Positions 16,983 through 26,649 of a stretch of 64,000 bases of DNA are shown in pieces; position 1 is the stretch's first letter; every line of letters starts with the position of its first letter. The notes beneath the pieces are model-generated. The model was not told the origin of the DNA and did not search any database. It was given only the letters and a program-made list of their open reading frames with translations. Origin of the DNA: CAIJXJ01 sp964445115 (lineage in GTDB: Bacteria > Pseudomonadota > Gammaproteobacteria > Burkholderiales > Methylophilaceae); the NCBI GenBank assembly GCA_964445115.1, contig CAYUJU010000002.1:1-64000 (forward strand). Reading direction: 5' to 3'. The position numbers and the translations under genes were made by a program.

Positions 16983-18476
16983 CTAGAATCCGGTCGGCAG
17001 TTTGCTTTGCGCCAGATGGGACAACAACTGGCTGACCGTCGCGTGGGTCATTTCAGTAATCGGTTGCGGGTAGAGGCCAAAGCCCAGCACCATGACGGCG
17101 AGCACGGCCAGGATCAGGCACTCGCGCTTGTTGATATCCTTCAGTTCCGCCACATGCGAGTTGCTCACCTCGCCGTAGAACACGCGCTTGATCATCCACA
17201 GGGTGTAGGCCGCACCGAAAATCAGGGTTGTCGCAGCGAGGAAAGCGAACCAGAAGTTTTCCTGTAAGGCACCCAGGATCACCAGGAACTCGCCGACGAA
17301 ACCGGAAGTTCCCGGCAGCCCGGAATTGGCCATGGCGAACATGACAGCGAAGGCAGCGAACGTCGGCATGGTGTTCACAACACCGCCGTAGTCCTTGATC
17401 TGGCGGGAATGGACACGGTCATACAACACGCCGACGCACAGGAACAAGGCCGCGGAAATGAAGCCGTGCGAAATCATCTGCACGATGCCGCCTTCCATCC
17501 CCAGCGGATTGAACAGGAACATCCCCAGTGTGACGAAGCCCATGTGGGAGATCGAAGAATAGGCGATCAGCTTCTTCATGTCCTGCTGTACCAGCGCGAC
17601 CAGTGCGATATACACCACGGCGATGAGTGACAAGGCAATCATAAAGCCTGACAGATAATGGGCAGCGTCCGGCGCGATCGGCATGGCAAACCGCAGGAAA
17701 CCGTAGGCCCCGAGCTTGAGCATGATCGCAGCAAGCACTACCGAGCCGCCCGTCGGCGCTTCAACGTGGGCATCCGGCAACCAGGTGTGGACCGGCCACA
17801 TTGGGATCTTGACCGCAAACGCCATGAAGAACGCGAGGAAAATCAGAATCTGCACGTGCAGCGGCATCGGCAGCATGTAGTAATCGATGATCTCGAAACT
17901 GTGGTTCGCCTGGCTGAACAGGTAGATGAAGGCGATCAACATCAACAGCGAGCCAAGCAGCGTATAGAGGAAGAACTTGATGGTGGCATACACGCGGTTC
18001 GGGCCGCCCCACACCCCGATCACCAGGAACATCGGGATCAGCATCGCTTCCCAGAATACGTAGAACAGCACCGCATCCAGCGCGCTGAATACCCCGATCA
18101 TCAGGCCCGACATGATCAGGAAGGCCGCTAAGTACTGGGCAACACGTTTCTGGATCACCTCCCAAGCGGCCAGCACCACGATTACGGTCATGAAGCTCGT
18201 GAGCAGGATCAGCGGCACAGCGATCCCGTCAGCGCCGAGATGGTAATTGATATTGAAACTGGGAATCCAGCGGAAGCCTTCCTGGAACTGAAAATCGCCA
18301 TTCTCATAATCAAAACGTGTGTACAGTGGCAAGGTCACAAGGAAGCCGGCGATACTGCCGAACAAGGCAATCCAGCGCGCCAGCCACGCGTTCTTGTCGC
18401 TACCGGTGAACAGCACCAGAATGCCCGCGAGGATGGGCACCCAAATGGAAAGACTGAGGATATTGGTGTCTAGCAT
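16983..18476 (-). CDS. nuoM: NADH-quinone oxidoreductase subunit M
   Basis: The 497-aa product has about 14 membrane helices. Hallmarks are FYVFWEAMLIPMFLVIGVWG near residue 140, with the pump glutamate, and VKIPMWPVHTWLPDAHVEAPT near residue 222 (the K-I-P-x-x-P-x-H-x-W-L-P-D-A-H pattern). It is one of the three Mrp-antiporter-like proton channels of complex I. It lies directly after nuoL, with adjacent stop and start. Confidence 0.98.
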   Translation of the reverse strand: MLDTNILSLSIWVPILAGILVLFTGSDKNAWLARWIALFGSIAGFLVTLPLYTRFDYENGDFQFQEGFRWIPSFNINYHLGADGIAVPLILLTSFMTVIVVLAAWEVIQKRVAQYLAAFLIMSGLMIGVFSALDAVLFYVFWEAMLIPMFLVIGVWGGPNRVYATIKFFLYTLLGSLLMLIAFIYLFSQANHSFEIIDYYMLPMPLHVQILIFLAFFMAFAVKIPMWPVHTWLPDAHVEAPTGGSVVLAAIMLKLGAYGFLRFAMPIAPDAAHYLSGFMIALSLIAVVYIALVALVQQDMKKLIAYSSISHMGFVTLGMFLFNPLGMEGGIVQMISHGFISAALFLCVGVLYDRVHSRQIKDYGGVVNTMPTFAAFAVMFAMANSGLPGTSGFVGEFLVILGALQENFWFAFLAATTLIFGAAYTLWMIKRVFYGEVSNSHVAELKDINKRECLILAVLAVMVLGFGLYPQPITEMTHATVSQLLSHLAQSKLPTGF

Positions 18477-20492
18477 TTATAGCTTCATGAAAAAGGTCAA
18501 CAACAGGAACGCCCCGATAATCATGGCGAAGGCGTACTGGTAAATCAAACCGGACTGCAACTGGCGGATCACGGTAGAAATTCTGCCGACTAGGCGTGCC
18601 GTGCCATTGACGATGAAGCCATCAATCACCGTCACGTCGCCGATCTGCCAGAGCTTGCCCCCGACCCAGCGGGACCCGCCTGCGAAGAATTTCTCGTTAA
18701 AGGCATCGAAACCGTACTTGTTGTCCAGCACACGATAAATGAGCTGTGCCTTCTGCATGATCATGGCCGGGATATCGGGCCGCTTCATGTAGAAGAACCA
18801 GGATAGCGCCACACCGCTGGCAGCCAGCAGGAAAGGCAGCGTGGTGAATGCGTGCAGGGCCATGGCAGTCGCACCGTGGAAATGGTGTGCCAGCGTGTGC
18901 ATGGCCGGGTGCTCTGCCAGGTTGACGTGGATCACGCCACGGAAAAAGTCGCCGAACAGCATGGCCTGTATCGCCAGGAAACCAATCGCCACGGACGGAA
19001 TTGCCAGCGCGATGAGCGGCAGCGTCACAACCCAGGGCGATTCGTGCGGCTTGTCGTGCGGGCCCAGCCCGTGGTGATGTTCATCACCTGAATGATCGTC
19101 ATGACCGTGGTGATGTCCTGCCTGCATCCAGCGTTCCTTGCCATGGAACACCAGGAAATACATGCGGAAGGAATAGAACGCCGTCACGAACACGCCCGCC
19201 AGCACAGCGAAATAAGCGAAGCCGCTGCCCGCGATGCTGGAAAACTTCACCGCTTCGATGATGGAGTCCTTGGAGTAGAAACCCGAGAAAAACGGTGTGC
19301 CGATCAATGCCAGCGAGCCGATCAGCGAAGTGATCCAGGTGATCCTCATGTGATTGCGCAGGCCGCCCATATTGCGGATGTCCTGATCATGGTGCATACC
19401 CATGATCACGGAACCGGCCGCGAGGAACAGCAGCGCCTTGAAGAAGGCATGGGTCATCAGGTGGAAAATGGCCACCGAGTAGGCGGAAACGCCCAGCGCG
19501 ACGGTCATGTACCCCAGTTGCGACAACGTAGAATAAGCCACGACACGCTTGATGTCGTTCTGGATAATGCCGAGGAAGCCCATGAACAACGCGGTAATCG
19601 CACCGATCACCAGCACCACGGAGAGCGCCGTCGTGGAGAGTTCGTAGAGCGGCGACATGCGCGCCACCATGAAGATGCCCGCCGTCACCATGGTCGCAGC
19701 GTGGATCAGCGCAGAGATTGGCGTCGGACCTTCCATCGAATCCGGCAGCCAGACGTGTAGCGGCACCTGCGCGGACTTGCCCATCGCGCCGACGAAGAGC
19801 AGCAGGCAGGTCACGGTCATCAAGGACCAGGCATGCCCTGGAATGATCTCCACCGTAACGTCGGCGAACTGGGGCGCTACCGAGAACACGGCCTGGTAAT
19901 CCAAACTACCCAGATAATAGAGCACCATGCCGATGCCCAGCAGGAAACCGAAGTCCCCCACGCGGTTCACGAGGAATGCCTTCAAGTTGGCATAGATCGC
20001 GGTCGGACGTTTATACCAGAAGCCGATCAGCAGGTAGGACACCAGGCCCACTGCCTCCCAGCCGAAGAACAGTTGCATGAAGTTGTTACTCATCACCAGC
20101 ATCAGCATGGAGAAGGTAAACAACGAGATGTAGCTGAAGAAGCGGCTGTAGCCGGGGTCCTCATGCATGTAACCGATGGTGTAGACGTGCACCATGAGCG
20201 ACACGAAGGTGACCACGACCATCATCATGGCCGACAGGCTATCGATCAGGAACCCCACCTCAAACGTCGTGTGCCCACTGGTCAGCCAGGTATACACCGT
20301 GCCGTTGTAAACATGGCCGGCCATGACATCCTTCAACACGATTGCCGACAACACAAACGATGCGCCCACACCGGCAATGGTAAGCAGGTGTGCCGCGGCA
20401 CGCGGCAGGGAACGGCCGAACAGTCCAACGATGACTGCAGACAAGAGCGGCAGCAGGGGGATCAGCAGATAGATTTTTTGCATGTCAGTCAT
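18477..20492 (-). CDS. nuoL: NADH-quinone oxidoreductase subunit L
   Basis: The 671-aa product is the distal proton-pumping subunit. It shows FFGWEAVGLVSYLLIGFWY near residue 132 and KSAQVPLHVWLPDSMEGPTPISALIHAATMV near residue 238 (pattern K-S-A-Q-x-P-x-H-x-W-L-P-D-x-M). A lateral helix and extra C-terminal helix are present. A histidine-rich cytoplasmic loop with HHHGHDDH and EHHHG lies at about residues 457-480. This loop varies in the family and could bind metal; that is an observation, not a function. nuoK ends 7 bases upstream. Confidence 0.98.
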   Translation of the reverse strand: MTDMQKIYLLIPLLPLLSAVIVGLFGRSLPRAAAHLLTIAGVGASFVLSAIVLKDVMAGHVYNGTVYTWLTSGHTTFEVGFLIDSLSAMMMVVVTFVSLMVHVYTIGYMHEDPGYSRFFSYISLFTFSMLMLVMSNNFMQLFFGWEAVGLVSYLLIGFWYKRPTAIYANLKAFLVNRVGDFGFLLGIGMVLYYLGSLDYQAVFSVAPQFADVTVEIIPGHAWSLMTVTCLLLFVGAMGKSAQVPLHVWLPDSMEGPTPISALIHAATMVTAGIFMVARMSPLYELSTTALSVVLVIGAITALFMGFLGIIQNDIKRVVAYSTLSQLGYMTVALGVSAYSVAIFHLMTHAFFKALLFLAAGSVIMGMHHDQDIRNMGGLRNHMRITWITSLIGSLALIGTPFFSGFYSKDSIIEAVKFSSIAGSGFAYFAVLAGVFVTAFYSFRMYFLVFHGKERWMQAGHHHGHDDHSGDEHHHGLGPHDKPHESPWVVTLPLIALAIPSVAIGFLAIQAMLFGDFFRGVIHVNLAEHPAMHTLAHHFHGATAMALHAFTTLPFLLAASGVALSWFFYMKRPDIPAMIMQKAQLIYRVLDNKYGFDAFNEKFFAGGSRWVGGKLWQIGDVTVIDGFIVNGTARLVGRISTVIRQLQSGLIYQYAFAMIIGAFLLLTFFMKL

Positions 20493-20499
20493 ATTGCGA

Positions 20500-20808
20500 T
20501 CAGCCCTTCAGGCTTTGCATATCATCCACGTTGATCGAACGCAGGTTACGGAACATCACCACCAGAATCGCGAGGCCAATCGCAGACTCCGCAGCCGCCA
20601 CGGTCAGGATGAAAAACACGAACACCTGACCAGCCGTATCGCCCAGATAATGCGAAAACGCGATGAAGTTCATGTTCACCGCCAGCAACATCAGTTCGAT
20701 GGCCATCAGCAGCACGATCACGTTCTTGCGATTGAGGAAAATCCCCACCACGCTGATGGCGAACAGCAATGAGCCCAGAATCAGATAATGTGACAGGGTG
20801 ACGCTCAT
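20500..20808 (-). CDS. nuoK: NADH-quinone oxidoreductase subunit K
   Basis: This 102-aa protein has three transmembrane helices with the conserved glutamates in helix 2 (VLLMAIELMLLAVNMNFIAF near residue 32) and the C-terminal AAAESAIGLAILVVMFRN pattern near residue 70. It belongs to the E-channel region linking quinone reduction to proton pumping. The start overlaps the nuoJ stop by 4 bases. Confidence 0.97.
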   Translation of the reverse strand: MSVTLSHYLILGSLLFAISVVGIFLNRKNVIVLLMAIELMLLAVNMNFIAFSHYLGDTAGQVFVFFILTVAAAESAIGLAILVVMFRNLRSINVDDMQSLKG

Positions 20809-21452
20809 GCCTTTTCCCCTTGTTGCGCCGACGGTTCAACCGCTTCAGGCAATTCCACTTCCGCCGGCATGCTGACCATGCGAATACGGTCGGCACGTTT
20901 CACCTTCACCTGCTCCGCTGGGTCAATGTACTTGCTATCCTTGCGACGACGCAGCGTCAGGGCAATCGCCGCCACAATCGCCACCAGCAGCACCACGGCT
21001 GCAAGCTCGAAAGGCAGCACATAATCGGTGTAGAGCAAACGGCCAAGTTCGGCGGTATTGCTGTAATCGGCCGGATGCGGCGACGGCATTTCGGCCACCT
21101 GCCGACCGAAATGCTTTGGCCCAACAACCACAATCATTTCCACCGCCATCACAATCGCAAACGGTAGTGCTAGTGGCAGCGCTTCCCAGAACCCTTCACG
21201 CAACTTGTCGAGATTGATATCCAGCATCATCACGACGAACAGGAACAGCACCATCACCGCACCGACATAGACCAGTACCAAGGCAATCGCGAGAAATTCC
21301 GCTTCCAGCAGCAGCCAGATGCCAGCGGCCGTAAAGAAGGCCAGCACCAGGTTCAGCGCTGCATGTACCGGGTTGCGCGCCGTAATGACGCGCAAGCCCG
21401 CCAGCAGCAGGATCGCCGCGAGCGCATAAAACACGTAGTCTTGAAAAATCAT
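20805..21452 (-). CDS. nuoJ: NADH-quinone oxidoreductase subunit J
   Basis: The 215-aa product has five hydrophobic helices in the first 170 residues, with the pattern LVYVGAVMVLFLFVVMMLDI near residue 60, conserved in NuoJ. A hydrophilic tail (DSKYIDPAEQVKVKRADR, ending in VEPSAQQGEKA) makes it longer than the E. coli subunit, as is common in betaproteobacteria. It is part of the membrane arm E-channel. nuoI ends 9 bases upstream and nuoK overlaps downstream. Confidence 0.96.
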   Translation of the reverse strand: MIFQDYVFYALAAILLLAGLRVITARNPVHAALNLVLAFFTAAGIWLLLEAEFLAIALVLVYVGAVMVLFLFVVMMLDINLDKLREGFWEALPLALPFAIVMAVEMIVVVGPKHFGRQVAEMPSPHPADYSNTAELGRLLYTDYVLPFELAAVVLLVAIVAAIALTLRRRKDSKYIDPAEQVKVKRADRIRMVSMPAEVELPEAVEPSAQQGEKA

Positions 21453-21461
21453 CCCGTACCC

Positions 21462-21953
21462 TTATCGATACTTGGCATCCACAGCACGGTCGGCTGCGAT
21501 CTGCTCTTCGAGTTTGTCGCCCACGGCCAGCAGCATGGGCTTGGTATAGAGCAGGTCGCCCTTCTTTTCGCCGTGATAGTCGAATACGCGCGTCTCCACA
21601 ATCGAATCCACCGGGCAGGACTCTTCGCAGAAACCGCAGAAAATGCACTTGGTCAGGTCGATGTCATAACGCGTGGTACGGCGCGTGCCATCGTTGCGCT
21701 GCTCGGACTCGATGGTGATCGCCATGGCCGGGCAGACCGCTTCGCACAGCTTGCAGGCGATGCAGCGTTCTTCGCCGTTGGGGTAGCGACGCAAGGCATG
21801 CAGCCCACGGAAACGGGGTGACATCGGCGTACGCTCTTCCGGATATTGCACCGTGATCTTGCGCGCGAAGAAATAGCGCCCGGTCAGCGACATGCCCTTG
21901 AGCAGTTCAAGCAGCATCAGGCTTTGGAACAGTTCTTTGATTCTATTGATCAT
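21462..21953 (-). CDS. nuoI: NADH-quinone oxidoreductase subunit I (2x[4Fe-4S])
   Basis: The 163-aa peripheral subunit has two ferredoxin-type [4Fe-4S] motifs, CIACKLCEAVCP near residue 62 and CIFCGFCEESCP near residue 101. These hold clusters N6a and N6b, which pass electrons towards NuoB. The N-terminal segment with FARKITVQYPEER is typical. It lies 16 bases after nuoH in the operon. Confidence 0.98.
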   Translation of the reverse strand: MINRIKELFQSLMLLELLKGMSLTGRYFFARKITVQYPEERTPMSPRFRGLHALRRYPNGEERCIACKLCEAVCPAMAITIESEQRNDGTRRTTRYDIDLTKCIFCGFCEESCPVDSIVETRVFDYHGEKKGDLLYTKPMLLAVGDKLEEQIAADRAVDAKYR

Positions 21954-21969
21954 GTCCGTATCCTCCGCC

Positions 21970-22989
21970 TTAGTGAAACAGATAAGCCAGCGGGGTTTGC
22001 ATGAAGATGCCGATCACCACGATCCACACCAGCGTGACCGGAATAAACACTTTCCAGCCCAGACGCATGATCTGGTCATATCGATAGCGTGGAAACGTGG
22101 CACGGAACCACAGGAACAGGAACAGCAGCGCCGCCACCTTGATCGCGAGCCACGGGAAGCCGTCCGGCAGGAACGACACCGGCGACAGCCAGCCACCGAG
22201 GAACATGAGGGCCGCCAGGGTTGCCACCAGAATCATGTTGGCATATTCGGCCAGGAAGAACACCGCGAATGCCATGCCGGAGTATTCGACATGGAAGCCC
22301 GCTACGATTTCCGATTCACCTTCCGCCACGTCAAACGGTGCCCGGTTGGTTTCTGCCACAGCGGCAATGAAGTACACGACAAACAAGGGGAACAACGGCA
22401 ACCAGTACCATGCGAAGAACCCGCCCTGTTGCGCCATCACGATCTTGCCCAGATTCAGGCTGTTGGCCGCCATCAAGACGCCCACCAGCGCGAACCCCAT
22501 GGCGATTTCATAGGATACGATTTGTGCTGCGCTGCGCAGCGAGCCGAGGAAGGCATATTTCGAATTGGATGCCCAGCCAGCGATGATCACGCCGTAGACG
22601 CCCACCGAGGTCATCGCCAGGATATACAGCAGCCCAGCGTCGACGTTAGCAAGTACCAGATCCAGATCGAACGGCACTACCGCCCACGCGGCCAAGGCCG
22701 GAGCCAGGACCAGCACCGGGGCCAGTAGGAACAGGAACTTGTTGGCCGCCGTCGGCAGGATAATTTCCTTGAACAGCAGTTTGAGGCCATCGGCAATCGG
22801 CTGCAGCAAGCCCTTGGGCCCCACACGATTCGGCCCAATGCGCACTTGCATATAGCCGATCACCTTGCGTTCCGCCAAGGTCAGGTAAGCGACCGCCCCC
22901 ATGATGGGCGCGACAATCGCGACGATCTTGGCCAATGTCCACACCACAGGCCAGAACGGACCGAACAGTTGCTGGAGAAATTCCATCAT
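21970..22989 (-). CDS. nuoH: NADH-quinone oxidoreductase subunit H
   Basis: The 339-aa product has eight hydrophobic helices. The conserved loop RIGPNRVGPKGLLQPIADG starts near residue 51. The quinone-site loop AETNRAPFDVAEGESEIVAG follows near residue 210, with the conserved acidic residues. NuoH anchors the membrane arm to the hydrophilic arm and forms much of the quinone chamber. The ATG overlaps the nuoG stop by 4 bases. Confidence 0.98.
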   Translation of the reverse strand: MMEFLQQLFGPFWPVVWTLAKIVAIVAPIMGAVAYLTLAERKVIGYMQVRIGPNRVGPKGLLQPIADGLKLLFKEIILPTAANKFLFLLAPVLVLAPALAAWAVVPFDLDLVLANVDAGLLYILAMTSVGVYGVIIAGWASNSKYAFLGSLRSAAQIVSYEIAMGFALVGVLMAANSLNLGKIVMAQQGGFFAWYWLPLFPLFVVYFIAAVAETNRAPFDVAEGESEIVAGFHVEYSGMAFAVFFLAEYANMILVATLAALMFLGGWLSPVSFLPDGFPWLAIKVAALLFLFLWFRATFPRYRYDQIMRLGWKVFIPVTLVWIVVIGIFMQTPLAYLFH

Positions 22990-25370
22990 GCCAGTTTCTC
23001 CACCACGATTTCACCGTACAGGCCGCCCAACAGCGCCGTTTCTTCGCACAACGGCACGCGTACGCAACGGTCCGCAACACGGTCGTCGCGACGCACCGGC
23101 AGTTTCACTTGCGGCCCATCCTGACGCACGCCTGCGATTTCGCCTTCACGCAGGCCCAGTTCCGTCATCAACGCACCGTTCATCGCGACGAAGCCGACTG
23201 CAGCCTTCCCGGCACGCTGCAGCGATGGCGCCCGGCGCACCACCGCATCGGATTGATACAGCGGCACCTCGCCCAGCCGGCGCAGCGGCACGGACACCGG
23301 GCCAACGTACACTTCCGCCAGATGCCGCAGGTTGTTGTTCAGTTTGTTCCACACCACGCGGGAAGGTTTTTCGCCACCGAAAATCTCGTTCTTGACCTGC
23401 TCGCTGCTGTCGAAGTCGAAGCCTTCCAGACCCAGCAGATTGCCCAGCACGCGCAGCACCTTCCAGCCCGGGCGACATTCACCCAGCGGCTTCACCGCAG
23501 CGGCGAAGCTTTGCACCCGGCCTTCCATGCTCATCACCGTACCCGAGGTCTCGGTAAACGGTGCAATGGGCAGCAACACATCAGCGTCATCGAGAGACGG
23601 CGATTTGAACGCTGTCAGGGCAACGACGAACTCGGCCTGCGCCATCGCTGCGGTTGCTTCACGACCATTGCGGCAATCCAGCGTCGGTTCGACATTGACC
23701 AATACATAGGCCTTGCGCGGTTGCTCCAGCATGGTACGTGCATTGAGCGCACCAGCACCTGGCAGCACGCGGGCAAGGTCCAGCCCTACGCGGTTGGCAG
23801 ACTCGGACAGGACGCCGAACGTAGCACCGCACAGGGAGGCGATGGCTTCAGCCAAGCTATAGAGTTCGGAATAACGCGGGTGATGCTGTGCCATGTTGCC
23901 CAGGAACACCCCGGACATCGGGCTGATCAGGTCATACTCCTTGCCATGGCCGGCAAGGCTCTGCGCCATAGCTTCCGCCTTGGGAGTCACCTGTACGCCT
24001 TCCAGCAACTGGTTCAGCGAAGGCGGCAGGCACAGGGACAAGCGCTGGAGACCAGACATCGCCTTGAGAATCTGCAGGAGAATGTTGATCATGCCGTCCA
24101 AGCTGCGGATTTCCTTGAAGGCCACCGGGATCTGCGGATCATCATCCACGGAATTGATCAGCGCCAGTTCCGCGCCATTCATGCGGACCGCATGGCGCAA
24201 ACGATGCGTCAGCAGCGGATGTTCGTTACGCAGATTGCTGCCGATCACCAACACGCGATCCATGACCTGCAGATCCGGGATGTTGCAACCCATCCACGGG
24301 GTGCCTTGGAAATGCCCATCCAGTCGGAAGTCGGCACGACGCAAACGGTGGTCCACGTTGCCACTGCCGAGTCCACGGGCGACCTTCTTGGTCAGATACC
24401 CCTCTTCCATCGTGCTGGTCGGCGCCACCAGGAAGCCAATCTCATTGGCATCTTTTTCAGACTGCAGTTTCAGTCGGTTGGCAACGAATTCCAGTGCTGA
24501 CTTCCAGTCAGCTTCTTTCCATTCGCCATTCTGCTTGATCATCGGCACGGTCAGACGATCCGCACTGTTCAGCCCCTCGTAGGAGAAACGGTCGCGGTCG
24601 GAAATCCAGCACTCGTTGATGCTTTCCTTCTCGCGTGGCAACACGCGCATGACCTGATTGTTCTTGACCTGCACCTCGATCTGCGAACCCAGTGCATCGT
24701 GCACCGCGATGGACGGGCGACGCACCAGTTCCCATGAGCGTGCGGAATAACGGAACGGCTTGGAGGTGAGCGCCCCCACCGGACACAGGTCGATGATATT
24801 GCCGGAAAGTTCGGATTCGACGCTCTTGTCGACATAAGCCGTGATTTCGGCATGCTCACCGCGGTTGATCAGCCCCAGTTCCATCATGCCGCCGACTTCC
24901 TTCAGGAAACGCACGCAGCGGGTGCACTGGATACAGCGCGTCATGTCGGTCGACACCAGCGGGCCGATGTTCTTGTTCAAGACCACGCGCTTTTCTTCGG
25001 TATAGCGCGATTTGACGCCACCGTAACCCACGGCGATGTCCTGCAGCTCGCACTCGCCACCCTGATCACAGATCGGGCAATCCAGCGGGTGGTTGATCAG
25101 CAGGAACTCCATCACGCTCTTCTGTGCCTCGATGGCAGCCTTGGAGCGCGTAAAGATTTTCATGCCTTCGGAGACTGGCGTCGCACAGGCCGGCAGGGGC
25201 TTGGGGAATTTCTCCACCTGCACCAGACACATGCGGCAATTGGCCGCCACCGACAGCTTCTTGTGGTAACAGAAGCGCGGGATGGCCACGCCGATCTTAT
25301 CGGCCGCATCGATGATGGTGCTGCCGTGCTCGACTTCTACTGGCTGGCCGTCGATTTCGATGTTCAACAT
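22986..25370 (-). CDS. nuoG: NADH-quinone oxidoreductase subunit G
   Basis: This 794-aa protein has an N-terminal [2Fe-2S] domain (CYHKKLSVAANCRMC near residue 34), a His/Cys [4Fe-4S] motif (CDQGGECELQD near residue 99) and CIQCTRCVRF near residue 146. A long molybdopterin-oxidoreductase-like domain without cofactor follows. It carries clusters N1b, N5 and N4 of the electron path. It lies 4 bases after nuoF and overlaps nuoH downstream. Length is normal for betaproteobacteria, shorter than in E. coli. Confidence 0.97.
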   Translation of the reverse strand: MLNIEIDGQPVEVEHGSTIIDAADKIGVAIPRFCYHKKLSVAANCRMCLVQVEKFPKPLPACATPVSEGMKIFTRSKAAIEAQKSVMEFLLINHPLDCPICDQGGECELQDIAVGYGGVKSRYTEEKRVVLNKNIGPLVSTDMTRCIQCTRCVRFLKEVGGMMELGLINRGEHAEITAYVDKSVESELSGNIIDLCPVGALTSKPFRYSARSWELVRRPSIAVHDALGSQIEVQVKNNQVMRVLPREKESINECWISDRDRFSYEGLNSADRLTVPMIKQNGEWKEADWKSALEFVANRLKLQSEKDANEIGFLVAPTSTMEEGYLTKKVARGLGSGNVDHRLRRADFRLDGHFQGTPWMGCNIPDLQVMDRVLVIGSNLRNEHPLLTHRLRHAVRMNGAELALINSVDDDPQIPVAFKEIRSLDGMINILLQILKAMSGLQRLSLCLPPSLNQLLEGVQVTPKAEAMAQSLAGHGKEYDLISPMSGVFLGNMAQHHPRYSELYSLAEAIASLCGATFGVLSESANRVGLDLARVLPGAGALNARTMLEQPRKAYVLVNVEPTLDCRNGREATAAMAQAEFVVALTAFKSPSLDDADVLLPIAPFTETSGTVMSMEGRVQSFAAAVKPLGECRPGWKVLRVLGNLLGLEGFDFDSSEQVKNEIFGGEKPSRVVWNKLNNNLRHLAEVYVGPVSVPLRRLGEVPLYQSDAVVRRAPSLQRAGKAAVGFVAMNGALMTELGLREGEIAGVRQDGPQVKLPVRRDDRVADRCVRVPLCEETALLGGLYGEIVVEKLA

Positions 25371-25374
25371 AAGC

Positions 25375-26649
25375 TTACTTGCCCGTCACCATGCTGCGAC
25401 CGTGCTGAATATAGTATTCAAACTCGGGCCGGAAATGTTTGATAAAACTCAGCACCGGCGTCGCCGCTGCGTCCCCCAGCGCACAGATCGTACGGCCGGA
25501 AATATTGCCGCTGACATCGGTCAGCAGATCGAGGTCTTCCATACGCCCCTCGCCATCGACGATGCGCTTGACCACGCGGTACAGCCAGCCTGTGCCTTCG
25601 CGGCAAGGCGTACACTGCCCACAGGACTCCTCGAAGAAGAAATAGGAGAGACGTTTCAGCGTCTGCACCATGCAGGTGGTTTCGTCCATCACGATCACGG
25701 AACCGGCCCCCAGACTGGAACCCGCCTTGGACAGCCCATCATAATCCATGGTCGCGCCCATAATGGCGGCAGCCGGCATCACGGCTGTCGAAGGTCCGCC
25801 CGGAATCACCGCCTTGAGCTGACGTCCCTTCCACACTCCGCCGGCCAAAGCCAGCAGCTCGGGGAACGGCGTCCCCATGTTCACTTCGAAGTTACCCGGC
25901 TTCTCGACATGTCCGGAAACGGCAAAGATCTTGGTCCCGCCGGAATTGGGCACGCCCAGATCCTGGAAGGCCTGACCGCCATGCTGCAGGATGAAGGGAA
26001 TCGAAGCGTAGGATTCGGTGTTATTGACGTTGGTCGGCTTGCCGTAGACCCCAAAACTGGCCGGGAACGGCGGCTTGAAACGCGGCTGCCCCTTCTTGCC
26101 TTCGATGGACTCAATGAGCGCGGTTTCTTCGCCGCAGATGTAGGCGCCATAGCCATGATGCGCATACAGGTCGAAGGAGAAGTTGGTGCCGAACAGGTTT
26201 TCCCCAAGGAAACCTGCGGCGCGCGCTTCATCCAGAGCCTTCTCGAAAAACACGTAGTCTTCCCAGATTTCACCGTGGATGTAGTTGTAGCCGACACGTG
26301 CGCCCAAGGTGTAGGCCGCGATGGCCATGCCCTCGATCAACTGGTGCGGGTTGTAGCGGATGATGTCGCGATCCTTGAACGTCCCTGGCTCGCCTTCATC
26401 GGTATTGCAGACCAGATATTTGGTGCCGTCATAGTAGCGCGGCATGAAGCTCCACTTGAGCCCGGTGGGAAAACCCGCACCACCACGACCACGCAGGCCG
26501 GACATCTTGACCTGATTGATGATTTCGGTCGCCTTGACCTTCTCGGTCACGATGCGCTTGAGTGTTTCATAGCCACCGATGCTGCGGTAGGTCTCCAGCG
26601 ACCCCGGATTAGGGAGGTGCAGGGTGCGGAAACAGACTTCGTTCGCCAT
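25375..26649 (-). CDS. nuoF: NADH-quinone oxidoreductase subunit F (NADH and FMN site)
   Basis: The 424-aa product has the NADH/FMN site GLRGRGGAGFPTGLKW near residue 50 and CNTDEGEPGTFKDRDI near residue 80. The [4Fe-4S] motif is ESCGQCTPCREGTGW near residue 345. This subunit oxidises NADH and passes electrons through N3. It overlaps nuoE by one base upstream. Confidence 0.98.
   Translation of the reverse strand: MANEVCFRTLHLPNPGSLETYRSIGGYETLKRIVTEKVKATEIINQVKMSGLRGRGGAGFPTGLKWSFMPRYYDGTKYLVCNTDEGEPGTFKDRDIIRYNPHQLIEGMAIAAYTLGARVGYNYIHGEIWEDYVFFEKALDEARAAGFLGENLFGTNFSFDLYAHHGYGAYICGEETALIESIEGKKGQPRFKPPFPASFGVYGKPTNVNNTESYASIPFILQHGGQAFQDLGVPNSGGTKIFAVSGHVEKPGNFEVNMGTPFPELLALAGGVWKGRQLKAVIPGGPSTAVMPAAAIMGATMDYDGLSKAGSSLGAGSVIVMDETTCMVQTLKRLSYFFFEESCGQCTPCREGTGWLYRVVKRIVDGEGRMEDLDLLTDVSGNISGRTICALGDAAATPVLSFIKHFRPEFEYYIQHGRSMVTGK

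Noticed and set aside
15322..16986. Long plus-strand open frame opposite nuoN
   Set aside because: It is an antisense shadow of nuoN and DUF2818; the peptide is His/Gln/Arg-rich low-complexity sequence with no domain.
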